A DNA stretch of 64,000 nt from Fundicoccus ignavus (GCF_009659375.1 NZ_WJQT01000001.1:124001-188000), one strand, 5' to 3'; shown: positions 1 through 8,996, counted from the first letter of the stretch. The notes: generated by a model from the sequence alone, not told the origin. Program-made: numbers and translations.

Positions 1-111
1 AGCTTATTTAATAAAGTTAGGCTCAACTCTCGTAATATCGTAAAGGTAAGTTATAGAGATAGTTCAAAATAACTGCTTCCTAAGCTTTTTTGCTTGTTCT
101 AGGTTTAATCA

Positions 112-127
112 GAACGAAAGTTCGTTC
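112..127. repeat. 16-bp palindrome downstream of ecfT
   Basis: GAACGAA and TTCGTTC arms are separated by two bases, just past the stop codon of the minus-strand EcfT gene. There is no T-run on the minus strand after it, so it is not a convincing terminator. The rest of bases 1-134 shows nothing I can assign. Confidence 0.3.
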
Positions 128-134
128 GACACTG

Positions 135-974
135 TTAATGAAAGGGATTATAGAAACGTCCTTGATTTAGTATAAAACAGTAAATCCCGACCAACGTAAT
201 AGCCAAAGTAATCAAAATGGCTAAAATATCATTGTAATGAAACGCTTTAGCGGAGTACCAGCTGCGCTTTTTACCTTTACCGAAACGACGAAGAGTCATA
301 GCTTGGCTAATGACTTCAATTCGTTCCAAACTAGAGAAAATTAATGGCAAAATAATTTGGGCAGAAGACTTAATACGATCGATTAAGGATGCTTTTTCAC
401 TCATTTCAATGCCACGAGCTTGTTGGGCTTGGCGAATATTCAAATAAGATTGTTGGATATCTGGAATATACCGTAAAGTCAAAGAAACAGCATAAGAAAT
501 TCGATAAGATACGCCAATGTGATTTAAGCTAGAAGCAAATTCACTTGGATTAGTCGTTAACATAAAAATTAAAGCAAAAGGAATGGTAGCAAAATATTTA
601 ATAAATATATTTAATTCATAAAATAACTGCTCCAATGTCAGCGTATAACGCCCCACACCTTCCCAGATAACAGTCCGTGATTGATAAATTTCAACACCGT
701 ATTCAGGTTCGAAAAAATAAATCATAATCAAATTGATTAATGAGAAAACAGTTACTATATAAACAACTCCACGAATATCTCGCCAACGAATCTTTGAGAA
801 ATAAAGTAAAATAGCTGAGAAAATACTCGCACCCAATAAAAAGCGGGTATCATATGACATCATAGTGATAACAGATAAAATTAAAAAACAAATTAATTTA
901 GATGCTCCACTTAAACGATGGATAAAAGTATTACGCGGAAGGTAACCTAAAACAGCCTGTTGATTTTGGCTCAT
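135..974 (-). CDS. ecfT: Energy-coupling factor transporter transmembrane protein EcfT
   Basis: CbiQ/EcfT-family membrane subunit (279 aa) that couples ATP hydrolysis by the EcfA ATPase to movement of the substrate-binding S component. There are hydrophobic segments near residues 25-60, 70-90, 125-145 and 250-270. The cytoplasmic coupling region holds an ARG motif (QQARGIEM, near residue 187), typical of EcfT coupling helices; the second motif is the variant AMTLRRFG. It starts two bases after the ATPase stop codon and is the last gene of a four-gene operon transcribed leftwards (DUF62, S component, ATPase, T component). The substrate of this dedicated (group I-like) module is not known from sequence. 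Confidence 0.9.
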   Translation of the reverse strand: MSQNQQAVLGYLPRNTFIHRLSGASKLICFLILSVITMMSYDTRFLLGASIFSAILLYFSKIRWRDIRGVVYIVTVFSLINLIMIYFFEPEYGVEIYQSRTVIWEGVGRYTLTLEQLFYELNIFIKYFATIPFALIFMLTTNPSEFASSLNHIGVSYRISYAVSLTLRYIPDIQQSYLNIRQAQQARGIEMSEKASLIDRIKSSAQIILPLIFSSLERIEVISQAMTLRRFGKGKKRSWYSAKAFHYNDILAILITLAITLVGIYCFILNQGRFYNPFH

Positions 975-976
975 AC

Positions 977-2710
977 TTATATAGTCACCCTTCCTCTTTC
1001 TTGTTGTTCGTAATAAATAAATGCTTTAAGTAAGTCATTAATTGATAAGTTTGGGAGTATGTCCCCTACTTGATACAAACTAGTTGGATGTAAATCAGCT
1101 TGTTCAATTAAATCTTTTTGTGCAAAGAGTTCACTAGGAGGTAAGTCGGCTAATAATTGACCCTTACTAAAAACTAAACTTCGTTTAGTATATTCTTGAA
1201 TTAAATGCATATCGTGGGAAATCATCAAGATAGTCATTTGATATTCTTGATTGATTAATTCTAGAAAAGCCATCATATCTGAGTAATGGGCATAATCTTG
1301 TCCAGCCGTCGGCTCATCTAAAATAATCACTGACGGTTGTAATACTAAGATACTTGCAATCGTCACTCGGCGCTTTTGTCCATAAGACAAGGCGTTAATG
1401 GGCCATTGACGGTAAGGATAGAGTCCACAAGTTTTTAAAGCATCGTAAACTCGATTTTCAATCTCTTTTTCGTCAATGCCACGGTTAACCAAACCTAAAG
1501 CAACTTCATCAAAAATTAGATTCTTTGAAATCATATGATTAGGATTTTGCATGACATAGCCAATCGAATCTGCAATTTCCTTAATCGATAGACTGTTAGT
1601 ATCTCGCCCATTTAATAAAATTTGCCCATGAGTGGGACGGACGAAGCCACATAATAATTTAGCTAAGGTTGACTTGCCAGCGCCATTCGAGCCAACGATA
1701 CTCACCATTTCACCTGTCTGAATTGAAAAATTAACGTTAGATAGGGTTGGTGACGAAGCCCGCTCATCATAAGCAAAGTTTACTTGATTTAACTCAAGTA
1801 AAGTCTGAGAAGTAGTTGTGTTGCTTGGGGGATCAATAGACTTTACCCAATTTTCAATTTTTTCAAGGTTTGAATCCTTTAGCATGTCGGAATGGAAAGC
1901 CCCTAGATTATGGATAGTATCTAATGAAATACCTGCATAGTCCATCAAGTCCAAATATAAGGGCTGGCGAATGCCTATCTTTTCGAGAATATCTGACCGC
2001 AACAATTCATCAGGGGTCATATTTGCCAACAAATGGCCTTCATGCATCACTAAAACGCGGTCAACATTTGTAGATAAAGCTTCTTCCAATCGGTGTTCGA
2101 TAATGACCGTAGTGAGCCCTTGTTTGTGACTTAGTCGATCAATTAAGTGCATCGTTTCATAACCTGAGGCAGGATCTAAGTTGGCTAAAGGTTCATCGAA
2201 TAGTAGAATAGGGACTTGATCAATTAATATGCCTGCAATAGATACTCGCTGTTTTTGCCCCCCAGATAATTGCTGAGGCGTGTGTTCATTTAAATGCTCA
2301 ATATCTAGTTCTTCTGTCCATTTTTTTACTTGTTTTCTCATAAGACTTTGTTCTGCGGCGTCGTTCTCTAAAGAAAAAGCGATATCTTCAGCGACAGTTA
2401 AGCCAACGAATTGACCGTCTGTATCTTGCAACACCGTACCGATTGATAAAGATAAATCAAACAAAGATAAGTCTTTGGTCGATTTTCCTTCTATGAGAAT
2501 ATCTCCAGTTAACTCACCATCATAAGAATATGGAATTTGTCCATTAATACATTTCGCTAAAGTTGATTTGCCCGAACCACTAGGTCCAATGATTAGGACC
2601 GTTTCACCAGGATAAATAGTAAACGAAATATTCATTACATTAGGTTCAGCTTGGCTTTCGTATTTAAATGAGACATCTTTAAATTCAATAATTGCTTGTT
2701 TTTCGTTCAT
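977..2710 (-). CDS. ECF transporter ATPase with two fused ABC domains (YkoD-like)
   Basis: 577-aa cytoplasmic ATPase made of two ABC domains, replacing the usual separate EcfA1 and EcfA2. Domain 1 (residues about 8-245) has Walker A GPSGSGKST, signature LSGGQKQR and Walker B ILLFDEP. Domain 2 (about 305-535) has Walker A GSNGAGKST, signature LSYGQKRR and Walker B VIILDEP. Both sites therefore look catalytically competent. Such fused ATPases are typical of dedicated ECF systems (YkoEDC type). It begins 3 bases after the S-component stop and ends 2 bases before EcfT, which implies translational coupling. The transported compound is unknown. Confidence 0.92.
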   Translation of the reverse strand: MNEKQAIIEFKDVSFKYESQAEPNVMNISFTIYPGETVLIIGPSGSGKSTLAKCINGQIPYSYDGELTGDILIEGKSTKDLSLFDLSLSIGTVLQDTDGQFVGLTVAEDIAFSLENDAAEQSLMRKQVKKWTEELDIEHLNEHTPQQLSGGQKQRVSIAGILIDQVPILLFDEPLANLDPASGYETMHLIDRLSHKQGLTTVIIEHRLEEALSTNVDRVLVMHEGHLLANMTPDELLRSDILEKIGIRQPLYLDLMDYAGISLDTIHNLGAFHSDMLKDSNLEKIENWVKSIDPPSNTTTSQTLLELNQVNFAYDERASSPTLSNVNFSIQTGEMVSIVGSNGAGKSTLAKLLCGFVRPTHGQILLNGRDTNSLSIKEIADSIGYVMQNPNHMISKNLIFDEVALGLVNRGIDEKEIENRVYDALKTCGLYPYRQWPINALSYGQKRRVTIASILVLQPSVIILDEPTAGQDYAHYSDMMAFLELINQEYQMTILMISHDMHLIQEYTKRSLVFSKGQLLADLPPSELFAQKDLIEQADLHPTSLYQVGDILPNLSINDLLKAFIYYEQQERGRVTI

Positions 2711-2713
2711 GGC

Positions 2714-3268
2714 TTAATCTTTTTTCAGCGAACCGGCTTTTGTGCGTGTGTTAGCATAGGCTTTAAGTAAAATTGTTCCTAAAATTCCAACAGCCAGACT
2801 GTTTAGTCCTGCAGAGACAACTCCTTGAGTAAATACTTTTGAAGCAGGTTCTGCATAAATGAGAATATCTAGAACTGGAGCAATTACAATCCAAGATATA
2901 GCATTAACGATGACTTGTGCCACATTGAAACGAATCATATCATTTTTATCAAATTGACCGCTATTCACTTTTAGTTGCTTACCGATTAAGCCGAAACCGA
3001 AGCCAACGACAGCTGACGTTAAGACCCAGCTCCACCATAAACCATAGGTTAATAAGTCTTTAACAGCATGTCCAATAAGACCAATCAAAGCAGCTGGAAT
3101 AGGACCATAAATAACCCCCATTAAAGCTAAGAATGGATATGTTGTTTCGACGCTGGTATTTGGAACGGGAGTAGGGATACTTAAGAAGCGACCTAAAATA
3201 AAGAAAACTGCACTACCGATACCAATTGCAACTAATTGCGTTAAAGAAGAATTTTGTTTATTATTCAT
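2714..3268 (-). CDS. ECF transporter S component, UPF0397 family
   Basis: 184-aa integral membrane protein of the UPF0397 family, the substrate-binding subunit of the adjacent ECF transporter. It has five to six hydrophobic segments and the family-typical stretches IPTPVPNTSVETTYPFLALM near the N-terminus, GLIGHAVKDL in the middle and EPASKVFTQGVV plus TRTKAGSL near the C-terminus. I place the start at 3268 because GGAGG lies at 3277-3281, eight bases upstream; an in-frame ATG 45 bases further upstream lacks a site. Databases often label UPF0397 members as riboflavin transporters, but no riboflavin-specific context is present. The partnership with a SAM hydrolase suggests adenosine, methionine or a related compound (inference). 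Confidence 0.85.
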   Translation of the reverse strand: MNNKQNSSLTQLVAIGIGSAVFFILGRFLSIPTPVPNTSVETTYPFLALMGVIYGPIPAALIGLIGHAVKDLLTYGLWWSWVLTSAVVGFGFGLIGKQLKVNSGQFDKNDMIRFNVAQVIVNAISWIVIAPVLDILIYAEPASKVFTQGVVSAGLNSLAVGILGTILLKAYANTRTKAGSLKKD

Positions 3269-3285
3269 TATTATATCCTCCGAGA

Positions 3286-4137
3286 TTAAACTTTTTTTAT
3301 AGAAATTTTCCATTCATTACCTGTTCCAATTTTATAAGTATCTGAGAAACTTTGTTGGTTAATCGCAATACCTAAACGAATTAAGGAATTAACATAGCCG
3401 ACTGTTTCGCCAATCTTCACATCCGCAAAACTATGACCAAACAACATTTGGTTTTGATATTGTTTCATATCATGATGATGAATCGTTACTAAAATCGTGT
3501 CACCGGTATTGATGTCAGCTTCTTTTAGTAAAGAAGAAGGAATATTGGTCCACAAAGAACCAAAACGAATATCCAGAATATCAATCACGCCATGAATCAC
3601 TTCACCATCAAATACTGGGTCAAGAACTTCCAACTTAATAACTTCGTTGACGTCGTCTCCAACAGCTAAACTATCGAAGTAATTTGAATCATTAGCAATC
3701 ATAGCACCATTGTAAACATATACATCACGTCCATGGAAAGTATGACTTTCTTCTGAATGTGGCAAACGATTGGTTGCTTCATCGATGATACGAGTACTTT
3801 CAATCCCAATAAATTTTTTAACATGAGTCAGAGTACCATTGTCGGGTGTCACAACATAATGACCAGATTTGGTTTTGACAGCAATACTTTGACGACTACT
3901 TCCCACACCCGGATCAACTACTGAAACAAAAACAGTTCCAGTTGGCCAATAATTAATAGTTTGCCACAAACGGTATGAGGCAGCGTTGATATCATAAGGT
4001 GGAATATCATGGGTTAAGTTATTGATGGTTAAATCTTGTGCCACCATATATGCTACGCCATGCATAGCCGCAACAGCTCCGTCAACTAGGCCAAAATCTG
4101 TTTGTAGAACTAATAATTTCTTCTTCAGTCTCACCAC
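3286..4137 (-). CDS. S-adenosyl-L-methionine hydrolase (adenosine-forming), DUF62 family
   Basis: Member of the SAM hydroxide adenosyltransferase family (DUF62, related to fluorinase and chlorinase). Characterised relatives split SAM into adenosine and methionine with water. Family motifs are visible: LQTDFGLVDGA at the N-terminus (the Asp contacts the ribose), FHGRDVYV in the middle, and DILDIRFGSLWTNIP in the C-terminal domain. Length is normal (about 280 aa). The start is unclear: two consecutive GTG codons (4137 and 4134) lie directly against an AAGGAG sequence, so a downstream non-standard start is possible. It is the first gene of an operon with an ECF transporter, 17 bases ahead of the S component, so its product and the transported compound are probably related. 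Confidence 0.88.
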   Translation of the reverse strand: MVRLKKKLLVLQTDFGLVDGAVAAMHGVAYMVAQDLTINNLTHDIPPYDINAASYRLWQTINYWPTGTVFVSVVDPGVGSSRQSIAVKTKSGHYVVTPDNGTLTHVKKFIGIESTRIIDEATNRLPHSEESHTFHGRDVYVYNGAMIANDSNYFDSLAVGDDVNEVIKLEVLDPVFDGEVIHGVIDILDIRFGSLWTNIPSSLLKEADINTGDTILVTIHHHDMKQYQNQMLFGHSFADVKIGETVGYVNSLIRLGIAINQQSFSDTYKIGTGNEWKISIKKV

Positions 4138-4239
4138 TCCTTAATGTTTTTTTAATAAAACTAGTTTACAATAAAACTAAAATTTAAACAATCAAATATA
4201 AAACTGCTATATTGCTGAATCCTAAATATGTCTGTCTAG

Positions 4240-4605
4240 TGATCGATTTCGACACCGTGATACCCTTCTTGCTTTAAGAGACCAAAGAAAATTTCTATCG
4301 GTGAGTTATCTAAGCAATTGCCTCTGCGAGACATGCTTTGAAAGACACCATGTTGTTTTAACGTACTCACTATGAATTATGTTGATAATGCCAACCTTGA
4401 TTACTATGGATGGTCATTCGGTATACCGCCAGCGCCTCATTTAAAGGGCCTAAGGCAATATCTAATGTCGGGCGGTTGGATAGCTTAAACAAAATAACCT
4501 CACTGTTATATAAATCCAATATCGGACTTAAGTAAAGTTTTTGGTCGTCTAAATACTTGAACTATGTCACATCTGTCGCAAGTTTTTGTAAAGGAATCGG
4601 TTAAT
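4240..4605 (-). pseudogene. Decayed IS3-family (IS150-like) transposase OrfB remnant
   Basis: Translating the minus strand gives pieces of an IS3-family integrase domain: KLATDVT (first catalytic Asp), TIHSNQGWHYQ (normally HSDQGW; the second Asp is now Asn) and [19 protein letters not shown] (catalytic Glu in PIE). A TAG stop follows LATDVT, and the frame must shift between HYQ and LKQHG. Both ends of the gene are missing, so the remnant cannot transpose. Bases 4606-4882 are AT-rich without any gene I can see. Confidence 0.85.
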
Positions 4606-4882
4606 ACCAATAGGCTCATCAAATAAATAAAATATTTTTGTAACAGACAATGATATAACTAAATTGAATAATTTATTTACTACAAATTATTTTGATTAAT
4701 ATTTTGTAATGGATTAGGTTTAAGGTATTTAAATACAGACCTTATAACAAAGCTATCAATTTAATGGACGGACATTATTTCAATATCTGGTCATGATAAT
4801 AATTTTTATTTATTCTTCCATTATAAAAATGAGCACGTGTTAATAAAGTGATAACAATTCTAATCAAATTATAATAATAACC

Positions 4883-4911
4883 TTGACAAACGCTTTCGTT
4901 AATGTGAAATT
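4883..4911 (+). promoter_or_regulatory. Promoter of the oppA-like gene, with overlapping AAACG-CTTTCG element
   Basis: TTGACA at 4883-4888 and GAAATT at 4906-4911 are 17 bases apart, with TG at 4903-4904 giving an extended -10. The spacer begins with AAACGCTTTCG, an imperfect palindrome like the core of LacI/CcpA-family operators, though the match to the cre consensus is poor. A Shine-Dalgarno AAGGAG lies at 4928-4933. Confidence 0.6.
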
Positions 4912-4943
4912 AGGGTTATTAATCGATAAGGAGTGTTAAAAAT

Positions 4944-6560
4944 ATGAAGAAAAATTTTATTTATAAATTATCTACTTTCTTTATGGCATTAATTGTTTCA
5001 CTTGGGGCTTTGTTACCGCAAATAGCAGTGAGTGCCCAAGAGAATATTCTGAATTTGGCAATTGGATCTGAACCACCAACGATTGATCCAGCTATCGCAA
5101 CGGATACAACGTCAGGGGCAATCATTGATAACGTTTTTGAAGGTTTAACCGATACAACACCTGAAGGAGAAGTGATTCCAGCACTCGCAGAATCATGGGA
5201 TATGAGTGAAGACGGCTTGGTTTATACATTCTATCTGCGTGAAGGCACTTTATGGTCGAATGGTGATGAAGTAGTTGCGGGCGATTTTGAGTATGGTTGG
5301 AAACGTGCTTTGAATCCAGAAACCTTATCACAACGTGCGGAATTTTTATATGTCATTGAAGGCGCACAAGCGTATAACCTTGGTGAAGGTAGTGCCGATG
5401 ATGTTGCGGTTAAGGCATTGGATGACTACACTTTAGAAGTGACACTCGTTTCGCCAACAGCTTACTTTACTGAGTTACTGGGCATGTATACATTTTTACC
5501 GGTTCATCAATCGGTCGTGGAAAGTAATCCTGACTGGGCAGTTGGTTTAACAGATGACTACATCACAAACGGGCCTTTCTTATTAACTGAGTGGGTTCAC
5601 CAAAGTCATTACGTTTTAACGAAGAATGAACAATATTGGGATAAAGATAATGTAGCTATAGACGAAGTTCATGTGCAAATTATTGAATCTCAAGCAACAC
5701 AAAGTAATGAATACTTGTCAGGATCATTGGATTATTTAGGATCTCCGTATGGAGAGGTTGCTTTAGGGATGATCGATGAATTTGCTGATCAAGGTATCTT
5801 ACAAACTCAACCTATTTCTGCGATTTACTGGTATGTCATTAACACAACAGATCCGACAATGGCAAATGTGAATATTCGTAAAGCACTTGCTTTAGCGGTT
5901 GACCGTCAGAATATTGTCGATAATATCACGAAGGGTGGACAAGTACCGGCTTTAGGTTATGTGCCAAATGTGATTCCTGGTTTTGAGGAAGACCGTGGCT
6001 ACTTCGAAGATGCTGACTACGATACAGCTCGTGAATACTTGGCGATTGGTTTAGAAGAATTAGGTATGTCTGATCCAAGTGAATTGACAATTAATATTTC
6101 AATCAATACAAGTGAAGCTCACTCTGTTATCGCGCAAGATATTCAAGAGAAATGGGCGCGTGAATTAGGCATTAACGCGAACATTGATAACACGGAGTGG
6201 CAAGTTTATCTCGATAGACTCGATACTAAAGACTACCAAGTTGGACGTATTGGTTGGACGGGTAAATATAATGATGCGACGACTTACCTCGATAACTATA
6301 AGACAGCCGATGCGGGTAATAACGACACTGGCTGGGAATCAGAAGAATATAAAGCGTTACTAGATCAGGCAATGTTCGAATTAGATGTGGATGCGCGTCT
6401 TGACTTATTACGTCAAGCAGAGGCTGTCATGATTGAAGATATGCCGGTTATTCCACTTTACTACTATAGTAATGCTTATGTGCAGAATGAAAAACTACAT
6501 GGTATGGACTATGATGGTGTAGGACGAATTAACCTGAAAAATGCCTATTTTGCAGAGTAA
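4944..6560 (+). CDS. Oligopeptide-type ABC transporter substrate-binding protein (OppA family), non-lipoprotein
   Basis: 538-aa member of the SBP family 5 (OppA/DppA-like), which binds peptides outside the membrane and hands them to an ABC permease. The N-terminus has Lys residues, a hydrophobic core and a signal-peptidase-I-like site (AVSA before QEN, about residue 32). Family features follow: NLAIGSEPPTIDPA, GLVYTFYLREGTLWSNGD and the C-terminal DMPVIPLYYYSNAYVQN. Oddly there is no Cys in the signal region, so no lipobox; relatives in Gram-positive bacteria are normally lipid-anchored. It is also an orphan: no permease or ATPase genes are adjacent, and it is flanked by transposase remnants. 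It may serve a transporter encoded elsewhere or act as a released binding protein. Confidence 0.88.
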   Translation: MKKNFIYKLSTFFMALIVSLGALLPQIAVSAQENILNLAIGSEPPTIDPAIATDTTSGAIIDNVFEGLTDTTPEGEVIPALAESWDMSEDGLVYTFYLREGTLWSNGDEVVAGDFEYGWKRALNPETLSQRAEFLYVIEGAQAYNLGEGSADDVAVKALDDYTLEVTLVSPTAYFTELLGMYTFLPVHQSVVESNPDWAVGLTDDYITNGPFLLTEWVHQSHYVLTKNEQYWDKDNVAIDEVHVQIIESQATQSNEYLSGSLDYLGSPYGEVALGMIDEFADQGILQTQPISAIYWYVINTTDPTMANVNIRKALALAVDRQNIVDNITKGGQVPALGYVPNVIPGFEEDRGYFEDADYDTAREYLAIGLEELGMSDPSELTINISINTSEAHSVIAQDIQEKWARELGINANIDNTEWQVYLDRLDTKDYQVGRIGWTGKYNDATTYLDNYKTADAGNNDTGWESEEYKALLDQAMFELDVDARLDLLRQAEAVMIEDMPVIPLYYYSNAYVQNEKLHGMDYDGVGRINLKNAYFAE

Positions 6561-6601
6561 TAATTTATTAAAATCCGACAAAATACTTTAAAATGAGAAA
6601 C

Positions 6602-6641
6602 CGCCAAGAACACTGCTAAAAGTGTTTTTGGCGTTTTTTTG
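6602..6641 (+). terminator. Rho-independent terminator after the oppA-like gene
   Basis: CGCCAAGAACACT pairs with AGTGTTTTTGGCG around a short loop and is followed by a run of T. It sits 41 bases after the OppA-like stop codon. Confidence 0.8.
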
Positions 6642-6737
6642 TCCTTGAATTGTAAAATTAAGCTAGAAAAAAAATAAACCATTTGTGTTACACTCAAATC
6701 AAATTTCCAACCACGAAAATTAGAGGAGTGAACACAA

Positions 6738-7507
6738 ATGGCCTACACACATCTTACCATGAAAGAACTCGGCTAAATAGAAACTTATAATGACATTGGC
6801 TATAAAGCCTATGAAATTGCGAAAAAACTTGGACGTTCTAATCAACCTATCTATAACGTTGTCAACTTCCTTAAGCAAGGTGGTACGATTCATGAATACT
6901 TTGAACACTACAAGCAGAATAAATCGAAATGTGGTGCAAAGAAAAAAACTTTACGAGCGAACAGACGCAACACATTAAGGAGTGTGTGGCTAAAGGCTGG
7001 ACACCTGATGTGATGATTGGTCGAGGAGAAAAAGATCTTGGTTGTTCGATGAGCACCCTCTAGCGTCGTTTTAAAGATAGCCCACTCTTCGAAGTGACGA
7101 CTTTACCCATGCAAGGGAAACGAAAACCCAATGGGCATAAAGAAACACGCGGAAGGCAAGCGGATAAAAGAACGCTTGACGACCGTAAGAAAGCGTATCC
7201 CGCATACGAAAGTGAGTTCGGCCATTTAGAGGGCGATACCATCATTTGTAAAAACCACAAGAGTGCCGTCGTTACGTTTGCCGAAAGAGTTTCTAAATTG
7301 ATTATTGCTTTAGAAACCCCGGGCCATAAAGCTAAAAATATCGAATGGACATTAAACAATTGGTTGAACCATTTGCCTAAAAATCTCTTCAAATCGATTA
7401 CGTTTGATTGTGGTAAGGAATTTTCCAATTGGAAAAGCTTGAGGAATCAACAAGACATTTCAATCTTCTTTGCAGACCCAGGCTGCTTCCTTATAATGTT
7501 AGCATAG
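6738..7507 (+). pseudogene. Inactivated IS30-family transposase
   Basis: The reading frame starts at an ATG preceded by GAGGAG and encodes MAYTHLTMKELG, then a TAG-type interruption in frame and YKAYEIAKKLGRS, the helix-turn-helix region of IS30 transposases. The frame breaks again after the CSMSTL segment. The second half has ESEFGHLEGDTI (first catalytic Asp) and SITFDCGKEFSNW (second Asp). The protein then ends at FADPG followed by five unrelated residues; the conserved C-terminal catalytic Glu region is absent. A probable left inverted repeat lies around 6678-6705. The right end is missing, so the element is dead. Confidence 0.88.
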
Positions 7508-7600
7508 GCAAAATTCAAGTACCATAGTCTAGGTTGATAAATTTTGGCAAAATACTTCAAAAAGTCATACTGTCATATTTTGTCCGAGGGAATAGTGGTC

Positions 7601-7642
7601 TTGACTTAGGTCAAGGCGCTTTGTTTTTATGCCGGCTATAAT
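7601..7642 (+). promoter_or_regulatory. FNR-type box (TTGAC-N4-GTCAA) and promoter of ohr
   Basis: A perfect palindrome TTGACTTAGGTCAA occupies 7601-7614, and the -10 TATAAT is at 7637-7642. There is no good -35. If transcription starts about seven bases after the -10 (near 7649), the palindrome centre lies at -41.5, the position of class II FNR/CRP activator sites. The Crp/Fnr-family gene two positions downstream is the obvious candidate activator. Confidence 0.65.
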
Positions 7643-7678
7643 AAGTTTATCAATCAACTATGAAAAGGGGTTTTAAAA

Positions 7679-8125
7679 ATGTCAGATTACACACAATTAT
7701 ATGAAACTAGCGCAGTAAATACAGGTGGACGAGACGGTATCAGTTATTTAGCAGATGGCACGTATGAAGTTAAAATTTCAACACCCACAGCTATGGGTGG
7801 ACCTGGTAATGGACAGAATCCTGAGCAATTATTTGCCTTAGGTTATGGGGCTTGCTTCCATGGCGCTTTGGAAATCGTTAAAGGCCAACATAAAGTGAAA
7901 AATGCGTCACAAGTCTTGAATACAGTTAGATTATTTAAAAAGCCAGATGCGGTTGATTTTAGACTTGAAGTTGAACTTCAAGTTGGGATTCAAGGGCTTG
8001 ACCGTGAGGAAACACAAAAATTAGCTGATGAAGCTCATACAGTGTGTCCTTATTCTAAAGCAGTTGCTGGCAACATCGATGTGTATGTGAAAGCCGTTGA
8101 CTATGATGCGAGCCAAGAAAAATAA
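7679..8125 (+). CDS. ohr: Organic hydroperoxide reductase Ohr (OsmC/Ohr family)
   Basis: 148-aa thiol peroxidase that reduces organic hydroperoxides in the cytoplasm using lipoylated partners. The two catalytic cysteines are present: Cys59 in ALGYGACFHGAL and Cys123 in AHTVCPYSKA, and the N-terminal TGGRDG and STPTAMGG segments match the Ohr subgroup of OsmC proteins. Length is normal. The start is preceded by AAAGGGG. The gene stands alone between a promoter with an FNR-type box and a terminator. It contributes to peroxide defence in a genome region rich in peroxide-forming oxidases. Confidence 0.93.
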   Translation: MSDYTQLYETSAVNTGGRDGISYLADGTYEVKISTPTAMGGPGNGQNPEQLFALGYGACFHGALEIVKGQHKVKNASQVLNTVRLFKKPDAVDFRLEVELQVGIQGLDREETQKLADEAHTVCPYSKAVAGNIDVYVKAVDYDASQEK

Positions 8126-8141
8126 ATAGAGTCATTTCCCT

Positions 8142-8177
8142 GACTGAGCATACGACAGTATGTTTGGTCTTTTTTTA
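8142..8177 (+). terminator. Terminator of ohr
   Basis: GACTGAGCATAC pairs fully (with G-T pairs) with GTATGTTTGGTC around the loop GACA, followed by seven T. Confidence 0.8.
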
Positions 8178-8231
8178 TTTTGGTGGTAAAATCAAGAAAA
8201 GCTTTTAGGTTTTAGGAAAGTAGGTGCCAGA

Positions 8232-8915
8232 ATGGATTTCTCGCAGTATCACCATTGCATTAGTACGATGCCTTTATTTCAGACACTGTCGGTTGACCAA
8301 GTCGAGTTGATCCAAGGACAGATTGTCGAGCGACAATTTTCTGTCGGCGACCTGATCCATCAAGTCGGGGATGTGGCAAATACATTATATTTAGTTCAAA
8401 AAGGTCAGATTCGTACGTATCGACTGGCGACATCGGGAAAAGAACAACATCTGCGGGTTTTGGAGCCGGGGGATTTCGTCGGTGTGCCGGCGCTATTTAC
8501 GCAACGTCATTATGAATATTTCATTGAAGCGACTGAGGCGACAACTGTTTGTTGTATTCAACGCGAAACTTTTAAAGAGCTGTTGTTAAACAATCCGCAA
8601 ATTGCCTTAGAGCTGTTGAGTGTTTTATCGGATCGTTTAGAAGATTCTGAACAACAAACGACTTGGATTACGTCTGAAAGTGTGCAGGGGCGTTTGGCCA
8701 ATTACTTGTTGGAGGAGAGTCATAAGCAGGCAAATGCTTGTGTGACGCTGACATCAACGAAAAAGAATATCGCCTCTTATTTGGGGATGTCGCCGGAATC
8801 CTTTAGTCGTGGCTTGAGTAAATTAACGAAGGCTGCCTTGGTGAAACAGTCGCAACCGAATATGATTGAAATTTTAGATTTAGCGGGGCTTGAGCAGTTG
8901 GCTTATCAGGGCTAG
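8232..8915 (+). CDS. Crp/Fnr-family transcriptional regulator
   Basis: 227-aa regulator with an N-terminal cyclic-nucleotide-binding-like beta barrel (about residues 12-125) and a C-terminal winged helix. The helix-turn-helix segment NIASYLGMSPESFSRGLSKL keeps the E--SR pattern that in FNR reads TTGA half sites, which agrees with the TTGAC-N4-GTCAA box before ohr. Cysteines occur at 9, 107 and 108; the N-terminal four-Cys cluster of iron-sulfur FNR is absent, so if it senses redox it does so by thiols or not at all (inference). An AGGAAAGTAGGTG stretch supplies the ribosome site. It lies downstream of ohr, separated by a terminator. Confidence 0.9.
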   Translation: MDFSQYHHCISTMPLFQTLSVDQVELIQGQIVERQFSVGDLIHQVGDVANTLYLVQKGQIRTYRLATSGKEQHLRVLEPGDFVGVPALFTQRHYEYFIEATEATTVCCIQRETFKELLLNNPQIALELLSVLSDRLEDSEQQTTWITSESVQGRLANYLLEESHKQANACVTLTSTKKNIASYLGMSPESFSRGLSKLTKAALVKQSQPNMIEILDLAGLEQLAYQG

Positions 8916-8996
8916 CGGTTAGGATGGCTAGCTGATTTATAGGCAGTAATTGAGAGTTTTATACTATTTGTAGGGGTTTTACAACATGAGAATATC

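Noticed and set aside
1-14. A 14-base sequence at the window start (AGCTTATTTAATAA) recurs exactly at 27297-27310.
   Set aside because: Very AT-rich and without extended similarity; chance is enough to explain it.
4883-4900. AAACGCTTTCG in the oppA-like promoter as a CcpA cre site.
   Set aside because: Does not fit the spacing of the cre consensus; kept only as an operator-like element.
7060-7428. Open frame opposite the IS30 remnant.
   Set aside because: Shadow of the transposase sequence.
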